A DNA stretch of 64,000 nt from Comamonadaceae bacterium (GCA_027484105.1 JAIXUG010000005.1:372001-436000); one strand, 5' to 3'; shown: positions 30,844 through 39,900, counted from the stretch's first letter. Numbers and translations: made by a program. Notes: generated by a model not told the origin, from the sequence alone.

Positions 30844-31146
30844 ATGCTGCTGCGCGACATCGCCCACACCCGCACTGGTGACAAAGGCAACCGGTCCACC
30901 TTGTCGGTCATCGCTTACGACCCCAAAGACTTTGCCCTGCTGGAACAACAGCTGAGCGCCGAACGCGTGCAAGCCCACTTTGCAGGCACGGTGCACGGCC
31001 CGGTGGAGCGCTACGCCCTGCCCCAGCTGGGCGCACTCCACTTTGTCATGCACAAGGCCCTGGGCGGCGGCGTGACCCGCTCACTGGCCTTGGATGCCCA
31101 CGGGAAATGCCTGAGTGCACACCTGCTGGCATTTGTGATTGAATGA
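30844..31146 (+). CDS. AtuA-associated small protein (AtuA-like ferredoxin-fold domain)
   Basis: A 100-residue protein that in other genomes is either fused to the C-terminus of AtuA-like proteins or encoded directly after them. The start LLRDIAHTRTGDKGNRSTLSVIAYD and the ending HFVMHKALGGGVTRSLALDAHGKCLS are characteristic. The ATG at 30844 lies 1 bp past the AtuA-like stop, so the pair is probably one functional unit. Its biochemical role is unknown. Confidence 0.85.
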   Translation: MLLRDIAHTRTGDKGNRSTLSVIAYDPKDFALLEQQLSAERVQAHFAGTVHGPVERYALPQLGALHFVMHKALGGGVTRSLALDAHGKCLSAHLLAFVIE

Positions 31147-31169
31147 TTTTCTTAACCCTTGGAGAACCC

Positions 31170-32144
31170 ATGAAACGTTTGCGCATTGCCACTTTCTTGT
31201 CAGCCGCTTTGGGCCTCGGCCTGGTGGCCTCTCAGGCACTGGCCCAGGCCTACCCCAACAAGCCCATCAAAGCCATCGTGCCCTTTGCAGCCGGCAGCGC
31301 GACCGACCAGATCGGCAGGGCTTTCACGCAAAAAATGTCCGAGGTGCTGGGTCAGCCCATCATCATCGAAAACCGTGCGGGCGTGAACGGCATGCTGGGT
31401 GCCGATGCAGTGGCCAAATCGGCCCCAGACGGTTACACCATCATGGTGGGCACCAACAGCACCAACGCGGCCCTCAAAAGCCTGATGAAAAAACTGCCCT
31501 ATGACCAGGACACCGCCTTTGCACCCATTGGGTACATCGGCTCGGTGCCACTGATCGTGGCGGTTAACAACGACGTGCCCGTCAAAAACCTGCGCGAGTT
31601 GGTGGCTGCGGCCAAGGCCAAGCCCAACCAATTGACTTTTGCCAGCGCCAGCACCTCGCAGCGCGTGTCCACCGAAATGCTGCAAAGCATGGCGGGCATC
31701 GAGATGACCCATGTGCCCTACAAGAGCGGCCCTGCCGCCATGACCGACTTGATCGGTGGCCAGGTGAATCTGTTCACAGCCGACTTTGCGGTCATGCTGC
31801 CCCAGGTCAAGGCGGGCAAGATCCGCGGCTTGGCTGTGACCTCCATGCAACGCTCCAAGGCCATCCCCGAATTGCCCACCGTCAACGAAGCGCTGGGCCT
31901 CAAGGATTACGAGTTGATCGCCTATTTCGCCCTGTTCGCTCCGGCCGGTACGCCGCCCGATGTGATCACACGACTGAACCGGGCCCTGAACACAGCGGTG
32001 GCCGACAAGGACATCATCGAGAGGTTCTCGGCCATCGGCTTTGAAACCGCCCCGGGCACACCCGAAGCCTTGGCCCAGCGCAACAGGGTGGAAACCGCAA
32101 AATGGGCCAAAGCGATTCGCGACGCGAAGATCGAAGCAGAGTAA
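31170..32144 (+). CDS. Bug-type tripartite tricarboxylate transporter substrate-binding protein
   Basis: A periplasmic binding protein of 324 residues with a cleavable signal peptide (LRIATFLSAALGLGLVASQALAQ) and the Bug/TctC fold: YPNKPIKAIVPFAAGSATDQIGR, VNGMLGADAVAKSAPDGYTIMVG, MTHVPYKSGPAAMTDLIGGQVNLF and LAVTSMQRSKAIPELPTVNEAL. GGAG lies 6 nt before the ATG. No TctA/TctB membrane genes are adjacent, as is usual for the expanded Bug families of Burkholderiales. Its link to the AtuA-like pair suggests it binds the substrate of that pathway. Confidence 0.92.
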   Translation: MKRLRIATFLSAALGLGLVASQALAQAYPNKPIKAIVPFAAGSATDQIGRAFTQKMSEVLGQPIIIENRAGVNGMLGADAVAKSAPDGYTIMVGTNSTNAALKSLMKKLPYDQDTAFAPIGYIGSVPLIVAVNNDVPVKNLRELVAAAKAKPNQLTFASASTSQRVSTEMLQSMAGIEMTHVPYKSGPAAMTDLIGGQVNLFTADFAVMLPQVKAGKIRGLAVTSMQRSKAIPELPTVNEALGLKDYELIAYFALFAPAGTPPDVITRLNRALNTAVADKDIIERFSAIGFETAPGTPEALAQRNRVETAKWAKAIRDAKIEAE

Positions 32145-32163
32145 AAGCGGTCTAGAACTCGAT

Positions 32164-32192
32164 AGAGGGCCAAGGGCCCTCTTTTATTTTTT
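32164..32192 (+). terminator. intrinsic terminator after the Bug gene
   Basis: An 8-bp stem (AGAGGGCC / GGCCCTCT, loop AAG) is followed by TTTATTTTTT, 20 bp past the stop codon. The remaining 32193-32538 contains no gene I can support: first about 240 bp of ordinary composition, then a strongly AT-rich stretch. Confidence 0.88.
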
Positions 32193-32437
32193 GTGAAACC
32201 GCTGACGCATTCGAAGGTCGGCCGATAGCCCCTCATCTCAAATACGTCCTCTGGATAATGGCCGAATGGATCTAGTCCGCTTGGGCTTCTCATTGATGGT
32301 TGGCGGCTGCAGTAAGCTGGCGGGTGATTCACCAGCTGCATACGCAAGCTGATGAATTACCGTCAATGTTAGGTTTGCACCCCCCGTCTCAATTCAGCTG
32401 AGATAAGTGCTCAAGAGATCTGCATTTTCTGCAAGGT

Positions 32438-32538
32438 CTTGTTAAATAATTAAGTTTAATTTTTCATCATTAGAAATTTTTAATGTAAAATTTAAGTTTA
32501 TTTCTTATGTTTTTTAATTAAATTTTGATGAGGAAAGA
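32438..32538 (+). promoter_or_regulatory. strongly AT-rich upstream region of the lipoprotein gene
   Basis: About 100 bp consist almost entirely of A and T, with several TTTAAT and TTAAGTTT tracts, in an otherwise GC-rich chromosome. It ends in GAGGAAAG, a good ribosome site 3 nt before the ATG at 32539. Many hexamers resemble -10 boxes, so no single promoter can be chosen. Such tracts are usual targets of nucleoid-associated silencers. Confidence 0.45.
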
Positions 32539-32898
32539 ATGAAATTTGAATTCAAACGCGTTACGGCTGCATTGACGACAGCGATTTTCCTGAGTGGTTG
32601 CGCAACGGCAGGCAAAGATGTTGTGGCAACGTATGTATCGCCCACACAATTTTCCAACTTCGATTGCGATCAAATTCGCCTTGAAATGGGTCGCCTCAGT
32701 GGCCGCGTTAACCAATTGACAGGCCGCCTCGATGAAGCAGCAAGCAACGACAAGGCCATTTTGGTCGGCGGAGGCCTGCTCTTTTGGCCAGCGTTGTTTG
32801 CTCTGGGTGGTACCAAGCAGCAAGAAACCGAATTGGCTCGGTTAAAGGGTGAATATGACGCTTTGCAAAGCGCCTCAACCCAGAAAAAATGCAGTTAA
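32539..32898 (+). CDS. small conserved lipoprotein of unknown function
   Basis: A 119-residue protein with a lipoprotein signal and lipobox LSGC (Cys21). The mature part has a conserved-looking pattern: YVSPTQFSNFDCDQIRLEMGRLSGRVNQL, NDKAILVGGGLLFWPALFALGG (a short hydrophobic hairpin) and KQQETELARLKGEYDAL, ending in a Cys. Similar small lipoproteins are found in many proteobacteria without assigned function. Codon use is less GC-rich than in the neighbours. Its last 4 bp overlap the end of the convergent methyltransferase. Confidence 0.78.
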   Translation: MKFEFKRVTAALTTAIFLSGCATAGKDVVATYVSPTQFSNFDCDQIRLEMGRLSGRVNQLTGRLDEAASNDKAILVGGGLLFWPALFALGGTKQQETELARLKGEYDALQSASTQKKCS

Positions 32899-33812
32899 AA
32901 CTTTGATCGGGGGGGCACTGCCCCTGAACTTCCACCGAAGTTCAGCTGCGGATACCGCGCCCCCATCAGCGCATCCACCCCAAACTCCTTCAGCAGCGCC
33001 TGCAGGCGCTCGCCTGATGCGCGCTTTTTCTGGCCGGTGTACTTGGCCAGAATCAGCTCATTTTTCATCGAGTGTTCCCAGCCCACCAGCTCGGTCACGG
33101 TCACTTGGTAGCCTTGTGACTCCAGGTACAGGCAGCGCAACACATTGGTGAGTTGGCTGCCCACTTCGCGGGTGTGCAGGGGGTGGCGCCAAAGTTCGGC
33201 CAATGGCGTGCGCTGCAAGTTCAGCGCCTTGTTCTGGTTCAGCGCGCGGGCCAGTTCGGCCTGGCAGCAGGGCACCAACACCATGCATCGGGCTTTCTTT
33301 TGCAGGCCAAAAGCGATGGCGTCGTCGGTGGCGGTGTCACAAGCGTGCAGCGCGGTGACCACGTCGATCTGCGCGGGCAACGCGTCGCTGTGCGCCGATT
33401 CGGCCACGCTCAGGTTGAGGAACTGCATGCGCGCAAAACCAAGCCGCTGGGCCAGCGCTTGGGACGACGCCACCAACTCGCTGCGGGTCTCGATGCCGTA
33501 GATCGTGCCTTTGTTCAGCGCTTTGAAAAACAGGTCGTAAATGATGAAGCCCAGATAGGACTTGCCCGCACCGTGGTCGGCCAGCGTGGGGCCGCTGTCG
33601 CTGGCGGGCAATTCTTTGAGCAGCTTGTCGATGAACTGGAACAGGTGGTAAACCTGCTTGAGCTTGCGCCGCGAGTCCTGGTTGAGCTTGCCCTCGCGGG
33701 TCAGGATGTGCAGTTCTTTGAGCAACTCCACCGATTGGCCGGGGCGCAGATCCAGGTCCAGAGGCTTGGGCGCTGCGGCCGTTTTGTGGGAGGCCGTGGA
33801 TTGTTTAACCAT
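32895..33812 (-). CDS. class I SAM-dependent methyltransferase (Methyltransf_32-like)
   Basis: A 305-residue methyltransferase. The SAM-binding motif I is LADHGAGKSYLGFIIYDLFF. The acidic end of strand 2 is in IYGIETRSELVASSQALA, and the family-specific VVTALHACDTATDDAIAFGLQ and MVLVPCCQAELAR follow. This HACD..TD plus PCC arrangement is that of the GSTCD/METTL25-like group; the target is unknown. The C-terminal VTELVGWEHSMKNELILAKYTG is conserved in relatives. The ATG overlaps the upstream ATPase gene by 8 bp. Confidence 0.83.
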   Translation of the reverse strand: MVKQSTASHKTAAAPKPLDLDLRPGQSVELLKELHILTREGKLNQDSRRKLKQVYHLFQFIDKLLKELPASDSGPTLADHGAGKSYLGFIIYDLFFKALNKGTIYGIETRSELVASSQALAQRLGFARMQFLNLSVAESAHSDALPAQIDVVTALHACDTATDDAIAFGLQKKARCMVLVPCCQAELARALNQNKALNLQRTPLAELWRHPLHTREVGSQLTNVLRCLYLESQGYQVTVTELVGWEHSMKNELILAKYTGQKKRASGERLQALLKEFGVDALMGARYPQLNFGGSSGAVPPRSKF

Positions 33813-34998
33813 TGTTTTGATCCTGTTCGGTCACCCATCGGACAGCCGTCAACACGTCGACCACCTCGATGTGTTCTTTATTGGGGTAAGTTTGTTCAAC
33901 GGGTGCCACCAACAGCTTGCGCACAGCCCCCAAGTCGACAGCTGCCTGGTGGAAGCCTCTGGACACGGTGGGCGCACTGGATCGTTTGATCTCGATGACC
34001 CACGTTTGTTGGTTACGAAATGTCAGCACCAAGTCGACCTCGGCGCCATTGCTGGTGCGGTAGAAACTGGCTTGTGCGTTGGGGGCTGCGTTCACCAACT
34101 GCTCCACCACAAAGCCCTCCCAACTGGATCCGGCCACGGGATGGCCGAGCACCGCGTCCAAGTTCGACAAACCCAACAAGGCATGGACCAAACCGCTGTC
34201 ACGCACATACACCTTGGGCGAGCGAATCAAGCGCTTGCCCACGTTGCCATGCCAAGCAGGCAAGCGCCGCACCAGCATCAAGTCGCACAACAAGTCGATG
34301 TAACGGCTCACAGTCTGACCACTGATGGCCAAGGCCGAAGCCAACTTGGATTGGTCCAGCAGTTCACCCTGGTGGTGCGCCAGCATGGTCCACAAACGCC
34401 GCAAGGTGGTGGCAGGGATGCGCGGACCCAGCGCAGGGATGTCTTTTTCCAGATAGGTCGTGATGAACACCTCACGCCACGTCATGCTGTCGGCATCGGA
34501 CGCTGCCAACCACGACAAGGGAAAGCCCCCACGCATCCACAAAGCGTTCAAGTCGGCCACGCTGGCCTTGGAGCCAAAAATCTCTGAGGCCTGCAGCGCA
34601 GGCAACTCGACATAAGCCACCCGACCCGCCAGACTTTCGCTGGACTGCTGCAGCAACACCCCCGTAGCCGAGCCCAACAGCAAAAACTGCCCGCTGGGTT
34701 GATTCATGCGACGCCGCTGGTCGATCACCCCTCGCAAAATGCCAAACAACTCGGGCATGCGCTGCACCTCGTCCAGGATCACCAACTGCTGTGCGTGGGC
34801 CATCAAAAAGGCTTCCGGATCGTCAAGCTGTCTCTGCGCCGAGGGCAACTCCAGGTCCAGATACAAGGCGTTGGGGTACAGCGCCTTTTGCGCAAACGCC
34901 AAAGTGGTTTTGCCAGCCTGGCGCGGCCCGAGCAGGCCCACTGCAGGAAATTGCTGCAGCAGGCGAAGGAGTTTGAGTTGGGGCTGACGGAGGTACAT
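33805..34998 (-). CDS. AAA ATPase with DUF4143 domain
   Basis: A 397-residue protein with an N-terminal AAA_14 ATPase and a C-terminal DUF4143 (restriction-like nuclease fold) region. Walker A is GLLGPRQAGKTTLAF (about residues 21-35), Walker B is QQLVILDEVQRMPELF, and a sensor-type segment is FLLLGSATG. The DUF4143 part has SKLASALAISGQTVSRYIDLL (winged-helix-like) and NGAEVDLVLTFRNQQTWVIEIKRS, the PD-(D/E)xK-like core. Function is uncertain. Such genes are accessory and sporadic. A 37-bp palindrome directly precedes its start codon. Confidence 0.88.
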   Translation of the reverse strand: MYLRQPQLKLLRLLQQFPAVGLLGPRQAGKTTLAFAQKALYPNALYLDLELPSAQRQLDDPEAFLMAHAQQLVILDEVQRMPELFGILRGVIDQRRRMNQPSGQFLLLGSATGVLLQQSSESLAGRVAYVELPALQASEIFGSKASVADLNALWMRGGFPLSWLAASDADSMTWREVFITTYLEKDIPALGPRIPATTLRRLWTMLAHHQGELLDQSKLASALAISGQTVSRYIDLLCDLMLVRRLPAWHGNVGKRLIRSPKVYVRDSGLVHALLGLSNLDAVLGHPVAGSSWEGFVVEQLVNAAPNAQASFYRTSNGAEVDLVLTFRNQQTWVIEIKRSSAPTVSRGFHQAAVDLGAVRKLLVAPVEQTYPNKEHIEVVDVLTAVRWVTEQDQNNG

Positions 34999-35035
34999 CC
35001 ATGCATTTTATCCATTAAATGGAATAAATACATGG
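34999..35035 (-). promoter_or_regulatory. 37-bp imperfect palindrome at the DUF4143-ATPase start
   Basis: CCATG...CCATT and AATGG...CATGG form 18-bp arms with 15 matching positions around one central base. The palindrome abuts the ATG of the ATPase gene. On the minus strand it includes TAAAAT, a -10-like hexamer about 8 nt before the start, so any protein binding here would block transcription, and the mRNA leader would be very short. Interpretation as an operator is inference. Confidence 0.5.
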
Positions 35036-35092
35036 TTAATTTACTTAAATCACCCAAAATCCTGTTATCAGTTGAAGGTGACCTGAAAAGCC

Positions 35093-35644
35093 TCAGTGCG
35101 GCCCCACATCCAGCTTTTTCCAGCCCTCAGCCCCCAGCTTCTCCAGGGTCTCGATGTTGGTCTCGTAAATCATTTCGGCCTCGGGGAAGGCCTCCACCGC
35201 CCGGTCGATGCTTTCTTCGCGCAACAGGTGCAGCGTGGGGTAAGGCGAACGGTTGGTGAAGTTGCCGATGTCGTCCGGCTCGGTGTCGGCAAACTGAAAT
35301 TGCGGGTGAAAACTCGCGACCTGGAACACGCCTTCCATGTCCAGTTCTTCCAGCACCGCGTCTGCCTCGTCCAGAAAGTCGTTGAACTCCAGAAAATCCT
35401 GCAGCATCTGGGGAATGATCAGCAGCACAGTCTCGCGCTCTTCGGCCGGCGTGGCGGCCAGCGCTTGCAACTGTTCGATCAGCTCGTCACGCAAGCCTTC
35501 CAGGCCCTTGGCTTCGCTCAGCACGTAATGGATCTGGCCCTTGACATGTGGGGCTTTGGCAAAGGGGCACAGGTTCAGGCCAATCACGGCGCGTTCGAGC
35601 CAGCGCACGGTGTCGGCGATTTCGGGGGTGTTCACGTCGGTCAT
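35093..35644 (-). CDS. DUF1415 family protein
   Basis: A 183-residue protein of the DUF1415 family: TVRWLERAVIGLNLCPFAKAPHVKGQIHYVLS at the start, ETVLLIIPQMLQDFLEFNDFLDEAD in the middle and FQVASFHPQFQFADTEPDDIGNFTNRSPYPTLHLLREES. The conserved NLCPFAK Cys and FHPQ His hint at a metal or redox site, but no activity is established. It overlaps the MFS gene by 4 bp at its start, so both are likely co-transcribed with the dgt-like gene. Confidence 0.9.
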   Translation of the reverse strand: MTDVNTPEIADTVRWLERAVIGLNLCPFAKAPHVKGQIHYVLSEAKGLEGLRDELIEQLQALAATPAEERETVLLIIPQMLQDFLEFNDFLDEADAVLEELDMEGVFQVASFHPQFQFADTEPDDIGNFTNRSPYPTLHLLREESIDRAVEAFPEAEMIYETNIETLEKLGAEGWKKLDVGPH

Positions 35645-36867
35645 GGGCGAGATTGTGCCTGCGTCTTTTCGCCTTGAACCTCACGCCCCGCTGCCCAAGC
35701 CAATGCCGCACCCACCGCACAACAGCCCAGGGTGAACAGCGGCGTGAGCTGCCAGCCGCCCGCGTGCGCCGCCACAGTCGCCACCACCGGTGGCCCCGCA
35801 AACTGGCCCAGCGCCGACAACTGCTGCACCCAACCCACGGTGGTGGCCACTTGCTGCTCGCCCGGGGCCAGACGCACCGCCAGACTGAACAGCGTGCCCG
35901 GCACCAAGCCGCCCAAGCCCGAGAACAGCAAGACCCCGGCATAACGCAACCAGGGCTGGCCTTCGGTGAAGGCGGCAAATGCCAGCGTGCTGCCCAGCGC
36001 CATGGCGCCAAAGCCCAGCCACAAGGTGGCGCGCGGCACCCAGCCGCGTTGCAGCAAACGGCCAGAGGCCATGTTGCCCACGATGTTCACCGCAGCCGCC
36101 AGCGCCGTGAGCACGCCCAGCAGCGCCCCGCTCACGCCAGCGGCAACGTAGATGGAGGGCAAAAACCCGACCACCGCCAACCATTGCCCTGAATACATGC
36201 CAAAGGTGAGGGCCACCAGCCAAGGGCCGCGCGCCCCCAAGGTGCTGCGCAAGCGCTGCCAGGCCCCGAGGCCCCCGCCATGCGCTTGGCGTGGGTAAGC
36301 CGCCACCGGATCGGCGGGCACCACTTGCAGCAAGGCCACCGCCATGGCCAGCGACACCCCCGCAAACAAAGCCCACCAAGCACTCCAACCCCAGGCCGGG
36401 ATGAACAGCGGCCCCGCCAGCAAGGCCAGCGCGGTGCCCGTGGGCATGTACGCGCCCCACACACCCAACATGCCAGGCAGTTGGGCCACAGGCACCAGGC
36501 GCCGGATCAGGGCGGGTGCAGGCAAAGCCACCATCAAAAAACCCAGGCCTTCGATGGCCCGCAGCACCAGCAAAGCGGCGACGGATGAGGCGAATGCACC
36601 CAGGCCGCTGGCCAGCGCCAGCAGGCACAAACCGCGCACCATGCTGCGCTTGAGGCCCATGCCATCGGCCAGCAAACCCATGAACACCGCCAGGCTCATG
36701 CCCGCCAGTTGCACCATGGACAACAAGAATCCCGATTGCACCAGGGTCAGACCCAACTCGGCCTGCAGCGCGGGCAAGGCGGGAGGCAGCTTGCCCACCT
36801 GCAAAGCCGCCACACCCCCGGCCAGCACCACAAGCCAGGCAGCGCGACGGGCGGGCAGCGGACTCAC
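35641..36867 (-). CDS. major facilitator superfamily transporter
   Basis: A 408-residue transporter with 12 predicted spans. The loop 2-3 motif is GLLADGMGLKRSMVRG and a second-half equivalent is ASGRLLQRGWVPRATLWLG. Substrate cannot be assigned. The start is a GTG at 36867 that overlaps the upstream dGTPase-like stop (GTGA), which fixes the start well. The C-terminus ends in a short basic tail. Confidence 0.88.
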   Translation of the reverse strand: MSPLPARRAAWLVVLAGGVAALQVGKLPPALPALQAELGLTLVQSGFLLSMVQLAGMSLAVFMGLLADGMGLKRSMVRGLCLLALASGLGAFASSVAALLVLRAIEGLGFLMVALPAPALIRRLVPVAQLPGMLGVWGAYMPTGTALALLAGPLFIPAWGWSAWWALFAGVSLAMAVALLQVVPADPVAAYPRQAHGGGLGAWQRLRSTLGARGPWLVALTFGMYSGQWLAVVGFLPSIYVAAGVSGALLGVLTALAAAVNIVGNMASGRLLQRGWVPRATLWLGFGAMALGSTLAFAAFTEGQPWLRYAGVLLFSGLGGLVPGTLFSLAVRLAPGEQQVATTVGWVQQLSALGQFAGPPVVATVAAHAGGWQLTPLFTLGCCAVGAALAWAAGREVQGEKTQAQSRP

Positions 36868-38045
36868 AACAGCTTGAACCCGGTCAGGCGTTCATGCTCG
36901 CGCATGGCAAAGCGGTCGGTCATGCCGGCGATGTAGTCGGCCACACTGCGGTGCAGGTCGGCGCTGGCGGCAAAGTCGGACGGCATTTCGGCGGGTTGCG
37001 CCACATAGGCCTCGAACAGCTCACGCACCACCTGCTGGGCCTGTCCGGTGGTGTGCATGACCTGCGGGTGACGGTAGAGCTGCGCAAACAAAAACTTCTT
37101 GAGCTCGCCCGTGCGGGCCAACATGCGCGGGCTGAACGCCACCAGCGGGCCCGACCGGCGGGCCTCGTCTGCGTTTGTGACGCCCGCATGCGCCACCGCC
37201 TGCCGGGTGGTGGCGATCACGTCGTACACCTGGTCGCTCAGCATGCGGCGGATGCTTTCGTACAACAGGCGACGCGGTTTGGCCGACAAGCCGGGGTGCT
37301 CGGCCAAGGTCTGCTGGTGGTAATGCGCGAACATCTCCACTTGCAACAATTGCGCCATGCTGATCAGGCCCGAGCGCACGCCGTCGTCGATGTCGTGCGC
37401 GTTGTAAGCAATCGCATCGGCCAGGTTGCACAGCTGCGCCTCCAGACTGGGCTGGGTGCGGTCGATGAAGCGCCGCCCGACACCACCCGGTTCGACCTGT
37501 TCCAGATGTTCGGCATGGGCCCGTGAGCAGTGTTTGAGCACGCCTTCGCGGGTTTCAAAACTGAGGTTCAACCCGTCGAACGCGGGGTAGCGCTCTTCGA
37601 GTTGGTCCACCACGCGCAGGCTTTGCAGGTTGTGTTCAAAGCCGCCATGCGCGGCCATGCATTCGTTCAGCGTGTCTTGTCCGGCGTGGCCAAAAGGCGT
37701 GTGGCCCAGGTCGTGCGCCAGCGCCACGGCCTCGACCAAATCTTCATTGAGATCTAGCGCGCGGGCGATGGATCGGCCCAGCTGCGCGACTTCGAGCGAA
37801 TGCGTCAGGCGCGTACGGAACAAGTCGCCTTCGTGGTTCAAGAACACTTGCGTCTTGTAAACCAACCGACGGAAGGCGGTGGAGTGCACGATGCGGTCGC
37901 GGTCGCGCTGGAAGGCGTTGCGCGTGGGTGCTGGGGCTTCAGCAAAGCGTCGACCCCGGCTGTGTGCCGGGTCGCAGGCCAGCGCCGACAGGCTGGCCTG
38001 AATGGGCGAGGAAGCAACCGACAAATCCAGTGACTCAGCGTACAT
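36864..38045 (-). CDS. deoxyguanosinetriphosphate triphosphohydrolase-like HD protein
   Basis: A 393-residue HD-domain nucleotide hydrolase of the dGTPase-like type. The metal-binding residues are in HSTAFRRLVYKTQVF, RTRLTHSLEVAQLGRSIAR (first His) and EAVALAHDLGHTPFGHAGQDTLN (HD pair). NLADAIAYNAHDIDDGVRSG supplies the last Asp. It probably hydrolyses dNTPs to deoxynucleosides and triphosphate. The order aroK-aroB-dgt behind the pil operon is conserved in betaproteobacteria. It starts 3 bp after aroB. Confidence 0.93.
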   Translation of the reverse strand: MYAESLDLSVASSPIQASLSALACDPAHSRGRRFAEAPAPTRNAFQRDRDRIVHSTAFRRLVYKTQVFLNHEGDLFRTRLTHSLEVAQLGRSIARALDLNEDLVEAVALAHDLGHTPFGHAGQDTLNECMAAHGGFEHNLQSLRVVDQLEERYPAFDGLNLSFETREGVLKHCSRAHAEHLEQVEPGGVGRRFIDRTQPSLEAQLCNLADAIAYNAHDIDDGVRSGLISMAQLLQVEMFAHYHQQTLAEHPGLSAKPRRLLYESIRRMLSDQVYDVIATTRQAVAHAGVTNADEARRSGPLVAFSPRMLARTGELKKFLFAQLYRHPQVMHTTGQAQQVVRELFEAYVAQPAEMPSDFAASADLHRSVADYIAGMTDRFAMREHERLTGFKLL

Positions 38046-38048
38046 GGT

Positions 38049-39161
38049 TCAAGCGCAGCAGGCGTTGATCACCTCACGCACCATGGCGTCGGGCGCACCG
38101 CAAACAGAGGCTTTGCCGGGGCCGTCGATCACCACAAACTGGATATCGCCGCCGATGGCTTTTTTGTCGAGGCGCATGTGTTCGATATAGTGACCCGCAT
38201 TGTCAGCCGCGTCGATCACTGGGCCGCGCACCGGCAGCCCCGCACGCGCGATGAGCTTGCGCAATCGTGCCACAAAGGCCGCATCGACCTTGCCCAAACG
38301 CAGCGAGAGTTCTGCCGCCATGACCATGCCGCAGCCCACGGCCTCGCCGTGCAGCCAAACGCCAAAGCCCAGGCCCGCTTCGATGGCATGGCCGAACGTG
38401 TGGCCAAAGTTGAGGATGGCGCGCAGGCCCGCTTCGCGCTCGTCTTGCCCCACCACCCAGGCCTTGATTTCGCAGCTGCGCTTGACGGCATGCGCCATCG
38501 CGGCCGGGTCTTGCGCCATCAGGGCGTCGATGTTCGCTTCAATCCAGGCCAGAAAGTCCATGTCGGCAATCGGGCCGTATTTGATGACCTCGGCCAGGCC
38601 CGCGCTCAGCTCGCGCGGGGGCAAGGTGGCCAGCGTATTCAGATCGCACACCACACGCACCGGTTGGTAAAACGCGCCGATCATGTTTTTGCCCAGCGGG
38701 TGGTTGATGGCGGTTTTGCCGCCCACCGACGAGTCCACTTGTGACAGCAATGTGGTGGGCACCTGCACAAAGGGCACGCCACGCATGTAGCTGGCCGCCG
38801 CAAAACCGGTCATGTCGCCCACCACGCCGCCGCCCAAAGCGAACAGCACCGTCTTGCGGTCGCAGCCCTGGCCCAGCAAGGCATCAAAAATCAGGTTCAG
38901 GGTCTGCCAGTTCTTGTGCGCTTCGCCGTCGGGCAAGACCACGGTGTGCACCTGTTTGTAATGCGGGGCGATGGCGCTGTGCAAAGCGGCCTGGTACAGC
39001 GGCGCAATCGTGTCGTTGGTCACGATCATGGCGGTGCTGGCCTTGGGCAAGCCAGCCCAGGTTTCAGCACGGCCCAACAGGCCTTGGCCAATCTGGATGT
39101 CGTAACTGCGGTCGTCCAGCGAAATGGCAACCGTTTGGAGGGGGAATGTGGGCTCGGACAT
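38049..39161 (-). CDS. aroB: 3-dehydroquinate synthase AroB
   Basis: AroB makes 3-dehydroquinate in the shikimate pathway with NAD and a divalent metal. The 370-residue product shows [74 protein letters not shown] and the metal ligands in [14 protein letters not shown] and [11 protein letters not shown]. The ATG at 39161 is preferred to a TTG at 39170. It follows aroK by 32 bp. Confidence 0.96.
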   Translation of the reverse strand: MSEPTFPLQTVAISLDDRSYDIQIGQGLLGRAETWAGLPKASTAMIVTNDTIAPLYQAALHSAIAPHYKQVHTVVLPDGEAHKNWQTLNLIFDALLGQGCDRKTVLFALGGGVVGDMTGFAAASYMRGVPFVQVPTTLLSQVDSSVGGKTAINHPLGKNMIGAFYQPVRVVCDLNTLATLPPRELSAGLAEVIKYGPIADMDFLAWIEANIDALMAQDPAAMAHAVKRSCEIKAWVVGQDEREAGLRAILNFGHTFGHAIEAGLGFGVWLHGEAVGCGMVMAAELSLRLGKVDAAFVARLRKLIARAGLPVRGPVIDAADNAGHYIEHMRLDKKAIGGDIQFVVIDGPGKASVCGAPDAMVREVINACCA

Positions 39162-39193
39162 AGGCCCCAAGTGTAGGGGCTTTACGCCGTCTG

Positions 39194-39769
39194 TCAGGGC
39201 TTGGCCGCTGGCTCGACCTTTGCGAGTGGCTGGGCAGGTGCAGGGGCATTGACAGGCATCTGCCCTGCCAACTCGAGCTGCATCACGATCATGTTGACCA
39301 AGGTGGCCACGGAGGGGCGACCGGTTTCGATGACGAAGTGCGCAGTCTCCCGGTACAGCGGATCACGCGCTTCGTACAGCGCGCGCAAACGGCTGAGCGG
39401 GTCATCCACCTGAAGCAAGGGCCGCGCCGTGTCGTGGCGCACACGGCGAAAAACGTCTTCGGGGTTGGAGCGCAAATAAATGACTTGCCCTCGTTCGTGC
39501 AAATGGCGGCGATTGGCCTCGCGAAGGACCGCGCCACCGCCCGTGGCAATCACGCCCTGGTGGGTCTGTGTCAGCTCGTCGAGCACCTGTTGCTCCACAT
39601 CGCGAAAACGGTCTTCACCTTCGCGGGCAAAGAATTCGCGGATCGAGCAACCCAGCCCTTGCTCGATCACATGGTCGGAGTCGACAAAGGGCATTGCCAA
39701 ACGGCGCGCCAGGTACCTGCCGATGGTGGTTTTGCCCGAACCCGGGAGGCCCACAAAAATGATGCTCAC
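39194..39769 (-). CDS. aroK: shikimate kinase AroK
   Basis: Phosphorylates shikimate at O3. The 191-residue kinase starts at a GTG (39769): (V)[23 protein letters not shown] with Walker [30 protein letters not shown] binds shikimate, and [16 protein letters not shown] and the lid [10 protein letters not shown] follow. A Pro/Ala-rich tail of about 15 residues extends beyond the usual length. The upstream in-frame codons are not family-like. It precedes aroB. Confidence 0.94.
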   Translation of the reverse strand: MSIIFVGLPGSGKTTIGRYLARRLAMPFVDSDHVIEQGLGCSIREFFAREGEDRFRDVEQQVLDELTQTHQGVIATGGGAVLREANRRHLHERGQVIYLRSNPEDVFRRVRHDTARPLLQVDDPLSRLRALYEARDPLYRETAHFVIETGRPSVATLVNMIVMQLELAGQMPVNAPAPAQPLAKVEPAAKP

Positions 39770-39791
39770 ATGAAATCTCTGGCTGAATGAA

Positions 39792-39819
39792 AGCCTGCTT
39801 TCCACCCAGAAAACAGGCT
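39792..39819 (-). terminator. stem-loop between pilQ and aroK
   Basis: An 11-bp stem with one G-U pair (minus strand AGCCTGTTTTC / GAAAGCAGGCT, loop TGGGTG) lies about 80 nt after the pilQ stop and 22 nt before the aroK GTG. The run that follows is T-poor (TTCATTC), so termination would be weak. It may instead be a processing or attenuation structure between the pil and aro parts. Confidence 0.4.
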
Positions 39820-39900
39820 GTTGGAGCCGTCGAGTGTATTCGAGCCCATGCACCCGAAGGCCCCGGTGGGCGGCGATCATCCGTTTTGAACGGGTTTGGC

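Noticed and set aside
32345-32385. GTTAGGT box with nearby hairpin upstream of the lipoprotein gene
   Set aside because: GTTAGGT fits the attC R' consensus, but I find no matching R'' box or paired arms upstream, and the gene starts about 170 bp later, unlike a cassette.
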